Below, piece after piece: positions 1 to 6,215 of a DNA stretch of 6,215 bases. Origin of the DNA: Actinomycetes bacterium. GTDB lineage: Bacteria > Actinomycetota > Acidimicrobiia > Acidimicrobiales > Acidimicrobiaceae. Made by a program: the position numbers and the translations under genes. The DNA is taken from the NCBI GenBank assembly GCA_021833085.1, contig JAKBGL010000076.1, positions 1-6,215 on the forward strand, read 5' to 3'. Below the pieces are notes generated by a model. That model was not told the origin of the DNA and did not search any database. It was given only the letters and a program-made list of their open reading frames with translations. Numbering within the stretch: the first letter of the stretch is position 1; every line of letters starts with the position of its first letter.

Positions 1-1665
1 AACTATAAGAAACTAAATAGGCTCAACGTATTTCCAGTTCCTGACGGTGATACTGGGACAAATATGTTGTTGACCGTTAGATCAGTCAATGACGCTTTAC
101 GCAAAGTCCAGGGCCAAGCGGGTGAGGCAGCGAACTTTGCCAAGACGGTATCGATGGCGGCTTTGCTTGGTGCGCGAGGAAACTCTGGGGTTATTTTGTC
201 TCAGATGATCCAAGGGTTCGTGTCCCATTTATCCACTTCAGTAGCGCATGTGCGAGACTCAAGTGAACTCATATCTAGCTGGGCTGAAGCTCTCCAAGAA
301 GCCTCTGACGAGGCTCGTTCCGCAGTGTTGAAGCCTATGGAAGGAACGATCCTAACGGTGGCTTCTAGCGCTGCAAAGCAGGCACTAATGGCCTCTAAGA
401 CGGCGGGAGTAGATCTAGAAAGTGTGATTCGTAGCACACTTGAAAGAGCTCGGATAACCCTTGCTGAGACACCGAATATGTTGGAGCAACTTAAAAAGGC
501 CGGAGTGGTTGACTCTGGAGGAGCTGGATTCGTCCACGTCCTTGAAGCGTTGTATGAAGGCTTTTTGGGGAAAGAACTCCCGGAGTCTCTAAAAAACCAT
601 CCTTGGCTAGAGGATTCGGCTGATTTTACAGAGATCCAAAGTGATAATAGCTACGCGCAAAGTTCAAAGTCACAACGAGGACCGCGCTACGAGATCATGT
701 ACCTACTTGAAGCTGAGACGGCTGACGTGGAAGATATGAAGAACAAGTGGGCCGAGATCGGTGATTCAATAGTGGTGGTTGGTAGCGACGGCATGCATAG
801 TTGTCATATTCACTCAGATGATATTGGTGCCTCGATAGAGGCCGGCATAGTTGCCGGCAAGGTGAGCAATATTCGAGTATCTGATCTTTATGACCTTATC
901 GCAGAGGGAAAGCTTCACAAAGACGATGAATCTCTACATTCATTGGTGAATGAGGCAAAAGAGACGGACGTTTTTGAACCCGCTGAATATGATCAAGAAG
1001 TTACAGAAGCTGCTATGGTAGCGGTGGTAAACGGAGTAGGACTTGGAGAGACTCTTAGGTCTATTGGCGTATCGGGACTTGTCGATGGTGGAGATTCGAT
1101 GAACCCCTCGACGCAAGAGATTGTGAAGATCGTTGAATCGGTTGCAGCGCGTTCGGTAGTTCTATTTCCCAATAACAAGAACGTCCTAGCAACCGCTCGC
1201 CTTGCTCAGGACCTGGCGAGCAAACCTGTGGAGGTTATCCCTACCGCTTCAGTATTACAAGCGTTTTCACTGGCTCTAGACTTTGATCCGAGTAAAAACG
1301 CATCCGATAATGCGGCTTTGATGCGAGAACAGATGCCCAAAGTGCGTTATGGAGAGATAACCTTTGCCTCTAGAAGCGGTGTCACTCGCGACGGAACAGG
1401 ATCTTTTGTTGAAGGTGATCTCGTTGGGATATACCACTCCGATGTGGAGGTGGCAGGGAAAGACCTTTCTGAGGTGGTTATCTCGTTATGTGAGAAGATG
1501 ATGATAGCGACAGATGAGCTCATCACCTTGGTATGGGGATCTCAACTTACTTTAGAACAAGCTACAGATGTGACTAAAGTTCTTCGGGAGAAGATGTCAC
1601 ACCTAGACGTTGACTTGCTCTATGGAGGACAACCCAACTACCCGTTATTGATATCGATTGAGTGA
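1..1665 (+). CDS. fakA: FakA/YloV-type DAK2-domain kinase, 5' end missing
   Basis: This is the fatty-acid kinase FakA family (DhaL/DAK2 fold), in which FakA phosphorylates a fatty acid held by a DegV-type FakB partner in the cytoplasm. The frame is open from base 1 and an ATG at 64 is internal, because bases 25-66 encode the family's nucleotide/Mg site NVFPVPDGDTGTNM. By comparison with recalled Staphylococcus FakA, about 20-30 N-terminal residues lie upstream. The ARGNSG loop follows at partial-protein residues 58-63 and completes the DAK2 domain. The middle domain carries HIHSDD (nt 805-822), matching the FakA histidine motif. The C-terminal domain has MNPST (from nt 1099), PNNKN and a terminal GGQP segment, all family hallmarks. 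The 554 visible residues fit a full three-domain protein. No DegV gene is in the window, so the fatty-acid substrate is inferred from family membership. Family assignment is firm; physiological role in this organism is not shown. Confidence 0.9.
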   Translation, partial: NYKKLNRLNVFPVPDGDTGTNMLLTVRSVNDALRKVQGQAGEAANFAKTVSMAALLGARGNSGVILSQMIQGFVSHLSTSVAHVRDSSELISSWAEALQEASDEARSAVLKPMEGTILTVASSAAKQALMASKTAGVDLESVIRSTLERARITLAETPNMLEQLKKAGVVDSGGAGFVHVLEALYEGFLGKELPESLKNHPWLEDSADFTEIQSDNSYAQSSKSQRGPRYEIMYLLEAETADVEDMKNKWAEIGDSIVVVGSDGMHSCHIHSDDIGASIEAGIVAGKVSNIRVSDLYDLIAEGKLHKDDESLHSLVNEAKETDVFEPAEYDQEVTEAAMVAVVNGVGLGETLRSIGVSGLVDGGDSMNPSTQEIVKIVESVAARSVVLFPNNKNVLATARLAQDLASKPVEVIPTASVLQAFSLALDFDPSKNASDNAALMREQMPKVRYGEITFASRSGVTRDGTGSFVEGDLVGIYHSDVEVAGKDLSEVVISLCEKMMIATDELITLVWGSQLTLEQATDVTKVLREKMSHLDVDLLYGGQPNYPLLISIE

Positions 1666-3872
1666 CGCTTGCTCTTATGATGGAACGTATGTACGAAAAA
1701 GCGACACGGCCACAAGGAACAACCCTCGTCGAGTTGACGAAGACTCCTGTCGAAACCTTGAAAGGCATAGGTCCAACTCGGTCTAAGGGATTCAATGCTC
1801 TTGGCATCGAGACTTTATACGATCTTATAACTTACTATCCTCGACGCTATATCGACAGGACGCGACAATCTCCCATTACCGGGTCCGCAATTGATCAAGA
1901 GATTGTAGTTTTGGGTACTGTTTCTGAGGTGACGGCACGCAGATTGAAAGGTGGAAGGGTACTTGTTGAGGCGAAACTCTTTGATGGTCAGAGCCGCTGT
2001 AAGTTAGTGTTTTTCAATCAGGCCTGGAGACAAAGACAGTTAGCTAACGTGAAAGAGGTAGCGGTCTTTGGGAAGCTCCAGCGGTTTCGATCTGATTTTC
2101 AAATGACTAACCCAATCGTAGATACGGTGGGGGACCGTACTGGAATTATCGTCCCTGTCTATCCTATGAGCGAAAAAGCGCAAGTATCGACTTGGGATAT
2201 CCACCGTGCTCTAAAGGTACTTTTTGAAGAGACCGTTCCAAAGCTTGACGACCCATTACCTCAAAAAGTTGTAAAGGAGTTTGGCCTTGTTGAAAGAGAC
2301 ACAGCATATAGATCGGTTCACTTTGCAGACTCTATAGATCATGTCGTGGCAGCCCGTAAACGGCTCATCTTCGATGAACTGTTCCGTCTTCAGTTGACGT
2401 TGGTAGCTAGAAAGGCTCGATACATTAGAGATTCTCGTGGCATCGTTCATGACGTCAATCCATTCGTGGGAGAAAATCAGAGAGAAGAGTCTTTGGTCTC
2501 GGCGTTTTTGTCCTCTCTTTCGTTCTCTCTAACTAAGGCCCAGATGCGAGTAGTAGGCGAGATAGCGGTTGATATGGCAAAAGAGATACCGATGCATCGC
2601 TTAGTACAAGGAGATGTAGGTTCGGGGAAGACGCTCGTGGCTCTTTTATCTATGCTGTTTGCGGTTCAAAGCGGTCGGCAAGCCGCTCTTTTGGCACCTA
2701 CTGAGGTTCTAGCGGAACAGCACTACAAGTCTCTAAGCCGCTACCTTGATGAGTTCGTCACGCGTGATCTAAGTATTTACTCTCTGTTTCAAGGTGCCGA
2801 GCGAAGTATCAACGTGGGACTTTTGACTGGGTCTTTAGGAGTTAAAAGAAAACAAGTTGCTGAGCAGATACGTGTAGGTGAGATTGATATAGCGGTTGGT
2901 ACTCATGCTTTGCTTAGTGAAGGTGTTTCGTTTCGCTCGCTCGGTCTTGTCGTCATCGACGAGCAGCATCGCTTCGGAGTCGACCAACGTGGTGTGCTCA
3001 GGGCTCGGGAACGCCAAGGTGAGGGACTAGATCCTGATGCACTGGTGATGACCGCAACGCCGATCCCAAGAACCGCAGCGATGACTGTCTATGGAGATCT
3101 AGACGTAAGCGTGGTCGACGAACTTCCTCCAGGAAGAACTCCTATAAAGACACGCTGGCTCTCTGGAGAGGCTGAGAATGCAGCTTACGAACACCTCTTG
3201 GAAGCTGTGAGAGATGGTGGTCAGGGCTATGTGGTATGTCCATTAGTCGAAGGCTCAGAAAAGGTAGTGGCAAAGTCCGCGGTGGAGGAGTTTGAGCGGT
3301 TGAAGACAGGACCGTTATCGTCTTTACGGCTTGGTCTAATGCATGGACAGATGTCTTCGGACGAAAAAGACAAGGTTATGGGAGCTTTCCGTCACCATGA
3401 GCTAGACGTTTTAGTTGCAACGACTGTAATTGAGGTTGGCGTTGACGTTCCAAATGCAACCATCATGATTATCGAAGATGCAGATCGTTTTGGTATAGCA
3501 CAGCTACATCAGCTGCGAGGCCGTGTAGGTCGAGGAAAGAAGGCTTCATACTGCTACTTACTCGCTAAGGCCGATCGTGAGCAAGCTGAAGAGCGCTTGA
3601 AGGCTCTTGAACGTTCATCGGATGGCTTCTATCTTGCGGAGAAGGATCTGGAGTTACGTGGTGAAGGTACGATATTTGGTACCAAGCAACGAGGTAACAA
3701 TGACCTAAAGCTTGCCTCTTTGGTGCGTGACCGTGAGGTCGTCCCAGAGTCAAGGCGAGTGGCCGAGAGGATCATCGCTGAAGACCCGACTCTTTCATTT
3801 AGTCCGGAGTTGAAAGAGGAGATTCGGGAACTCTTTAAAGACGAAGATATTAGATACCTTTTTCTTGGATGA
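1662..3872 (+). CDS. recG: ATP-dependent DNA helicase RecG
   Basis: RecG is a superfamily 2 double-stranded DNA translocase that regresses stalled replication forks and processes branched DNA. The N-terminus has the LKGIGPTR and YPRRYIDR segments (residues 33-65), followed by the OB-fold wedge at about 78-160. Helicase motifs are complete: Walker A GDVGSGKT (317-324), APTEVLAEQHY (345-355), DEQH (433-436), MTATPIPRT (463-471), MHGQM (560-564) and the QLRGRVGRG arginine-finger region (617-625). A TRG-like element follows (LRGEG...GTKQRG, 665-678). At 736 residues it is longer than E. coli RecG (693), partly through a stretch near 368-385, and similar to mycobacterial RecG. The GTG start overlaps the upstream TGA (GTGA). 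No Shine-Dalgarno lies close: a GGAGG at 1624-1628 is 33 bases away. ATG codons at 1677, 1680 and 1689 are therefore alternatives, and all keep the conserved core. Coupling to the upstream gene is inferred. Confidence 0.97.
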   Translation: MTLALMMERMYEKATRPQGTTLVELTKTPVETLKGIGPTRSKGFNALGIETLYDLITYYPRRYIDRTRQSPITGSAIDQEIVVLGTVSEVTARRLKGGRVLVEAKLFDGQSRCKLVFFNQAWRQRQLANVKEVAVFGKLQRFRSDFQMTNPIVDTVGDRTGIIVPVYPMSEKAQVSTWDIHRALKVLFEETVPKLDDPLPQKVVKEFGLVERDTAYRSVHFADSIDHVVAARKRLIFDELFRLQLTLVARKARYIRDSRGIVHDVNPFVGENQREESLVSAFLSSLSFSLTKAQMRVVGEIAVDMAKEIPMHRLVQGDVGSGKTLVALLSMLFAVQSGRQAALLAPTEVLAEQHYKSLSRYLDEFVTRDLSIYSLFQGAERSINVGLLTGSLGVKRKQVAEQIRVGEIDIAVGTHALLSEGVSFRSLGLVVIDEQHRFGVDQRGVLRARERQGEGLDPDALVMTATPIPRTAAMTVYGDLDVSVVDELPPGRTPIKTRWLSGEAENAAYEHLLEAVRDGGQGYVVCPLVEGSEKVVAKSAVEEFERLKTGPLSSLRLGLMHGQMSSDEKDKVMGAFRHHELDVLVATTVIEVGVDVPNATIMIIEDADRFGIAQLHQLRGRVGRGKKASYCYLLAKADREQAEERLKALERSSDGFYLAEKDLELRGEGTIFGTKQRGNNDLKLASLVRDREVVPESRRVAERIIAEDPTLSFSPELKEEIRELFKDEDIRYLFLG

Positions 3873-3929
3873 TGTGGACGTTGTCAGCCTTGTCGTACTC
3901 AAGCCTCTTAGGTGGTAAAGTGATCCATT

Positions 3930-4484
3930 GTGAGGGTCCTTTCAGGAAGTGATAAAGGGAGACGTCTTGTAGCGCCTCAAGGGTCATCTACTCGACCCAC
4001 TACCGCTAGAGTCCGAAGCTCTCTCTTTGATATCTTGGTATCAAGATATGAACTTGCCGATACCAATATCCTTGATCTCTATGCTGGTAGCGGTGCGTTA
4101 GGCATCGAGGCGCTCTCTCGTGGAGCTTCTAAAGCAACCTTTGTAGATTGGTCACCGAAGGCATCTAGAGTTCTTCGACAAAATATCTTGAACCTTGGGG
4201 TGAGGGATCGCTCTAAGTTGGTACGTGCGAACGCTTTGGAGTACCTACAGCGACTCTCGGACGAGGACAAAGACGTTATCGACTTTGTGTTTTGTGATCC
4301 GCCGTACGAATTTTCGCAGTGGAACGTACTCCTAGAGCTTATGCCTACAGGGGCTATCTTGGTGCTCGAATCTAACCGAGAGATCGAACCTCCGGTAGGT
4401 AGAACTACCGTTAAATGTAAGCGCTACGGTGGCAGTGTAGTTACAGTTCTGAGCCCAGTTGAGATAAGAGGTAGTGAGAATTGA
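3930..4484 (+). CDS. rsmD: 16S rRNA (guanine966-N2)-methyltransferase RsmD
   Basis: RsmD methylates N2 of G966 (E. coli numbering) in 16S rRNA during 30S assembly, using S-adenosylmethionine. The 184-residue protein begins with the family N-terminus (RVLSGSDKGRRL, then TRPTTARVRSSLFDIL to residue 36). The SAM-binding motif is DLYAGSGALGIEALSRGA (49-66), an acidic D73 ends the next strand, and the catalytic DPPY is at 123-126. Length is normal for the family. The GTG start is forced: an in-frame TGA sits at 3921-3923, and GTG 3930 is the only usual start codon between it and the conserved N-terminus. The best ribosome-binding candidate, AGGTGG at 3910-3915, has a long 14-base spacing, so initiation may be weak. 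The 57 bases after recG contain no convincing promoter or terminator. The stop overlaps the coaD start, the rsmD-coaD pairing common in many bacteria. Confidence 0.95.
   Translation: MRVLSGSDKGRRLVAPQGSSTRPTTARVRSSLFDILVSRYELADTNILDLYAGSGALGIEALSRGASKATFVDWSPKASRVLRQNILNLGVRDRSKLVRANALEYLQRLSDEDKDVIDFVFCDPPYEFSQWNVLLELMPTGAILVLESNREIEPPVGRTTVKCKRYGGSVVTVLSPVEIRGSEN
4029..4070 (+). repeat. Overlapping inverted repeats inside rsmD
   Basis: Bases 4030-4037 (ATATCTTG) and 4042-4049 (CAAGATAT) form a perfect 8-bp inverted repeat around a 4-base loop. The same left arm can instead pair downstream: 4036-4042 with 4059-4065 (7 bp), and 4029-4033 with 4066-4070 (5 bp), leaving a two-base bulge and a 16-base loop. 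The two pairings exclude each other. They lie about 100-140 bases into the rsmD coding sequence. The base pairing is read directly; any regulatory role is speculation, and chance within AT-rich codons is possible. Confidence 0.5.
4467..4471 (+). promoter_or_regulatory. Ribosome-binding site for coaD
   Basis: AGAGG lies inside the last codons of rsmD, nine bases ahead of the TTG at 4481. Its spacing supports TTG as the true coaD start, although this is an uncommon initiation codon. It implies that coaD is translated from the rsmD transcript. Confidence 0.75.
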
Positions 4485-4963
4485 AAAAGGCTCTGTTCCC
4501 TGGATCCTTCGACCCGTTCCATAATGGACACCTTGAGGTCGTAGAGAGGGCTTCACAACTTTTTGACCAGGTTGTTGTAGCGGCAATGAGGAATCCGCAA
4601 AAAGCTAGCCCAATGTTTGATCTAGAGGAACGTAAACGCCTTATTGAAGAGTCTACTTCGTTCTTGACGAACGTTGAGATAGTGTCTTTGTCGACTTTAG
4701 TGGTGGATCTGGCGCGGTCGTTAGAGGTAACGGTTATCGTGCGTGGCCTTAGAGCCGTTTCGGACTTTGAGTCAGAGCTGCAGATGGCTCAGATGAACCG
4801 ACAACTCTCGGGTATAGATACCGTCTTTATCCCAACGTCCTCGGAGTACAGTTTTTTGGCATCTAGACTTTTGCGTGAAGTCGCTCAATACGGTGGAGAC
4901 ATCTCCTCTATGGTGCCTGGCCCAGTAGCCAAGGAGTTCTCGAATAGATACGGTAAGATGTAA
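4481..4963 (+). CDS. coaD: Phosphopantetheine adenylyltransferase CoaD
   Basis: CoaD transfers AMP from ATP to 4'-phosphopantetheine, giving dephospho-CoA, the penultimate step of coenzyme A synthesis in the cytosol. The 160-residue length matches the family. The nucleotidyltransferase signature PGSFDPFHNGH is at residues 7-17, with the HxGH motif at 14-17. PMFDLEER (44-51), VIVRGLRAVSDFE (86-98) and QMAQMNRQL (101-109) are conserved segments that bind substrate and shape the hexamer. The second ATP motif, usually written ISSTxxR/K, reads LASRLLRE at 126-133, a variant I recall from other bacteria, so I do not read it as loss of function. The start is TTG: it overlaps the rsmD stop (TTGA), has a good ribosome-binding site nine bases upstream, and places the signature exactly at the expected N-terminal distance. 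The stop TAA shares its last base with the next ATG. Confidence 0.97.
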   Translation: MKKALFPGSFDPFHNGHLEVVERASQLFDQVVVAAMRNPQKASPMFDLEERKRLIEESTSFLTNVEIVSLSTLVVDLARSLEVTVIVRGLRAVSDFESELQMAQMNRQLSGIDTVFIPTSSEYSFLASRLLREVAQYGGDISSMVPGPVAKEFSNRYGKM

Positions 4964-5535
4964 TGTCAAAAGAGTGGACCCCAAATGAGCAGTTAGTGCC
5001 TGATCCAAGGGACGACGTCTTAAATCTCATAAGAGCAGCTATCGAGATGGTGGAGTCAGCCAAGTCCGTGCCGTTATCCTCCTCGGTTATGGTCTCCAAA
5101 GAGGAGTTATTGGAGCTTCTGTACAGATCTTTGGATCGAATTCCCTATGAGATTATGGAGGCGAAGAGGCTGCTTAGGGATAGAGAGTCCTATCTTGAGA
5201 GTGTTCGCTTAGAGGCAGAGGAGCTTTTAGAGGCCGCTAGAGCACAGGCAGAAGGGTTTGTATCTAAGACAGAAGTCGTCCGACAAGCTAGCTCTAGGGC
5301 ACGTCATATCGTTCAGCAAGCGAAAGAGGAGGCTTCTAAGATGCGATTTGAGGCCGAAGACTACGCCGATCAACGTCTTGCTGCACTAGAGATTGCTCTA
5401 GTGAATACACTAAAAGCAGTGAAGGCAGGTAGAGAGCGATTAGCGATATCGGTGACTGTGCGTGAGCCGTCAAAACCTATAGCAGCTTCACATGAGTCTC
5501 TTGAAGATGAGTTTTTCGATCAAGATGAGGGTTAG
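4963..5535 (+). CDS. sepIVA: SepIVA/DivIVA-like coiled-coil septation protein
   Basis: This 190-residue, highly charged protein resembles mycobacterial SepIVA (Rv2927c / MSMEG_2416), a DivIVA-related factor for septation and envelope growth. Two blocks match the sequence I recall: residues 28-78 (MVESAKSVPLSSSVMVSKEE, then the LLELL...IPYEIMEAKRLLRDRESYL part) and 101-160 (SKTEVV, ARHIVQQAKEEA, DYADQRLAALE, LKAVKAGRERL). Predicted helices rich in Glu, Ala, Arg and Leu span about 62-160, with no signal peptide or membrane segment, so it should be cytoplasmic. The coiled coil between the two blocks is only about 22 residues against roughly 100 in mycobacteria. The C-terminal tail is acidic (179-189). 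ATG overlaps the coaD stop (TAATG). A GTG at 4996 is an alternative, but the conserved part starts only near residue 17. It may otherwise be annotated as ATP-synthase-b-like or hypothetical. Cell-division function is inferred from homology. Confidence 0.75.
   Translation: MSKEWTPNEQLVPDPRDDVLNLIRAAIEMVESAKSVPLSSSVMVSKEELLELLYRSLDRIPYEIMEAKRLLRDRESYLESVRLEAEELLEAARAQAEGFVSKTEVVRQASSRARHIVQQAKEEASKMRFEAEDYADQRLAALEIALVNTLKAVKAGRERLAISVTVREPSKPIAASHESLEDEFFDQDEG
5527..5531 (+). promoter_or_regulatory. Ribosome-binding site for the DUF177 gene
   Basis: GAGGG sits in the final codons of the SepIVA-like gene, seven bases ahead of the ATG at 5539. It fixes that ATG as the start and indicates translation from the shared message. 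Confidence 0.75.
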
Positions 5536-5538
5536 TCT

Positions 5539-6042
5539 ATGAAACCTTTTGCAATTGGTGTAACCAAGCTCATAAAGGACCCGGCAAGCGTAATTCACTT
5601 CGAGTTGCAGGGTACATTAAAAGATGCTTATGTAACGTTCTCTAAGGTCGCCGACGATGAACTCGTGGTCGTGAGCGGTGTGGTGGAGTCAGTGCACCAG
5701 GGTCTCTTGGTGAGCGGAGAGATTAAAACACGCTGGCAGGGTTCTTGTGTTAGGTGCCTTGAGGACGCTTCAGGCGTAGTCAAGGTTCATTTCCGTGAAC
5801 TGTTTGAACCTGAAGGGGTCGGTGAAGAAGACACATATCACTTTGACGGTGATGTCTTGGACCTGACTGAGCTAGCAAAGGACTTCGTTGTTTTGGAACT
5901 TCCGATCGTCCCCTTGTGTGCAAGTGACTGTAAGGGACTGTGTGTAACGTGCGGGCAGAATCTCAACGAAGGTACCTGCGACTGCACAAAGGACGATATT
6001 GACCCTCGATGGAGCAAACTTAGCTCTCTTTCGGATGGCTAA
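5539..6042 (+). CDS. DUF177 (YceD-family) protein, probable 23S rRNA/50S maturation factor
   Basis: This 167-residue protein belongs to DUF177 (YceD). The family sits next to rpmF in many bacteria, and plant members are needed for 23S rRNA accumulation, so a role in large-subunit maturation is the working idea. The N-terminal half is beta-rich, with the conserved CVRC pair at residues 70-73. The second block is acidic (DLTELAKDFVVLELPIVPLC, 108-127), followed by the cysteine cluster C127, C131, C135, C138, C147 and C149 and the closing DPRWSKL (155-161). The eight cysteines could form one or two metal sites. E. coli YceD, as I recall it, keeps the first pair but lacks the C-terminal cluster. 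The gene starts three bases after the SepIVA-like stop and precedes rpmF by 70 bases, the usual partnership. The family call is secure; the biochemical activity is unknown. Confidence 0.9.
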   Translation: MKPFAIGVTKLIKDPASVIHFELQGTLKDAYVTFSKVADDELVVVSGVVESVHQGLLVSGEIKTRWQGSCVRCLEDASGVVKVHFRELFEPEGVGEEDTYHFDGDVLDLTELAKDFVVLELPIVPLCASDCKGLCVTCGQNLNEGTCDCTKDDIDPRWSKLSSLSDG

Positions 6043-6083
6043 TGCAGCAACTCCGGCTAGATTTATTTCCTTGTGGTTTAATG

Positions 6084-6094
6084 TACGTCACGTA
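6084..6094. repeat. 11-bp palindrome upstream of rpmF
   Basis: TACGT-C-ACGTA is a perfect inverted repeat around a single central base, 18 bases before the rpmF ATG in the only sizeable gap of the 3' part of the window. The one-base loop rules out a hairpin terminator, so if functional it would be a protein-binding site in DNA. The symmetry is read directly; function is unproven. Around it, TAATGT (6079-6084) could serve as a -10 box, but no -35 box is convincing. Confidence 0.3.
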
Positions 6095-6099
6095 ACTCT

Positions 6100-6104
6100 G
6101 GAGA
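6100..6104 (+). promoter_or_regulatory. Ribosome-binding site for rpmF
   Basis: GGAGA lies eight bases upstream of ATG 6113. Spacing is ideal and confirms that ATG as the L32 start. Confidence 0.8.
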
Positions 6105-6112
6105 AACTATAA

Positions 6113-6215
6113 ATGGCAGTTCCTAAGAAGAAGACCTCCAAGGCGAAGTCGGCAAGTCGTAAAGCAAGCGCGTGGCGTTTGGATGTGGCATCGTCAAGTA
6201 CATGCCCTTACTGTG
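6113..6215 (+). CDS. rpmF: 50S ribosomal protein L32, 3' end missing
   Basis: L32 is a small zinc-ribbon protein of the large ribosomal subunit. The first 34 codons are present. MAVPKKKTSK is the diagnostic N-terminus, followed by a basic stretch (KSASRKASAW, residues 12-21) that lies along rRNA. CPYC at 31-34 is the first half of the zinc site, so this is the cysteine-containing, zinc-dependent form rather than a cysteine-free paralogue. The second CxxC should lie just past the window edge and is not seen. The gene follows the DUF177 gene, the standard arrangement. The 70-base gap allows a private promoter, but none is clear. In actinobacteria I would expect rnc (RNase III) next; that is inference. 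Confidence 0.95.
   Translation, partial: MAVPKKKTSKAKSASRKASAWRLDVASSSTCPYC

Noticed and set aside
841..858. GCCGGC repeated around a six-base spacer, able to form a 6-bp G+C-rich hairpin in the fakA-like gene.
   Set aside because: It encodes a repeated Ala-Gly in a conserved domain, has no poly-T tail, and GCCGGC is self-complementary, so the pairing follows trivially from the codon repeat.
3658..3699. RecG C-terminal motif reading LRGEG...GTKQRG rather than the more common LRGPG...GTRQSG.
   Set aside because: The element keeps its glycines and glutamine and falls within normal family variation; not evidence of an inactive helicase.
3890..3905. Short CTTG/CAAG inverted repeat after recG as a terminator.
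   Set aside because: Only four base pairs and no T-run follows, so transcription probably continues into rsmD.
3873..3929. Possible promoter before rsmD (TTGTCG at 3890 with TAAAGT at 3916).
   Set aside because: The 20-base spacing is too long and both boxes are weak; nothing better was seen in this gap.
4332..4586. Reverse-strand open frames across rsmD, coaD and the other genes.
   Set aside because: They lie opposite confidently identified genes, lack recognisable motifs, and look like by-products of the coding strand.
4856..4882. Altered second ATP motif in CoaD (LASRLLRE instead of the usual serine-rich version).
   Set aside because: Similar ASR-type variants occur in other functional CoaD proteins as I recall them, and all other motifs are intact.

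Overview
The window is a compact, single-strand housekeeping block. Every supportable gene reads on the + strand, and neighbours overlap or sit within about 70 bases. The organism is most likely an actinobacterium. The order FakA/DAK2-family protein, recG, rsmD, coaD, SepIVA-like coiled-coil protein, DUF177 protein, rpmF is one I recall from Streptomyces-type genomes, and SepIVA-like proteins are an actinobacterial family. Sampled lines average roughly 48-50% G+C, low for that phylum. Together with the N-terminus of ribosomal protein L32, this makes a deep-branching group such as Acidimicrobiia a reasonable guess, but no marker here proves it.

Layout: 1-1665 is the 5'-truncated fakA-like gene (fatty-acid kinase / DAK2 family), already open at base 1. 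recG (1662-3872) starts inside its stop region. A 57-base gap precedes rsmD (3930-4484, 16S rRNA guanine-N2 methyltransferase). coaD (4481-4963, phosphopantetheine adenylyltransferase) overlaps the rsmD stop and starts with TTG. The SepIVA-like gene (4963-5535) shares one base with the coaD stop (TAATG). The DUF177 gene (5539-6042) follows after 3 bases. A 70-base gap leads to rpmF (6113 onward, ribosomal protein L32), which runs off the window after 34 codons.

The set mixes lipid activation (FakA-like), replication-fork repair (RecG), ribosome maturation (RsmD, DUF177, L32), coenzyme A synthesis (CoaD) and polar growth or septation (SepIVA-like). The overlaps suggest one transcript with coupled translation through at least recG and through rsmD-coaD-sepIVA-DUF177. 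I saw no mobile element, CRISPR array, RNA gene or convincing terminator, and no gene-free stretch exceeds 70 bases.

No new system is evident. The best leads are the SepIVA-like protein with a much shortened coiled coil, the eight-cysteine DUF177 protein next to L32, and a pair of mutually exclusive hairpins early in rsmD.
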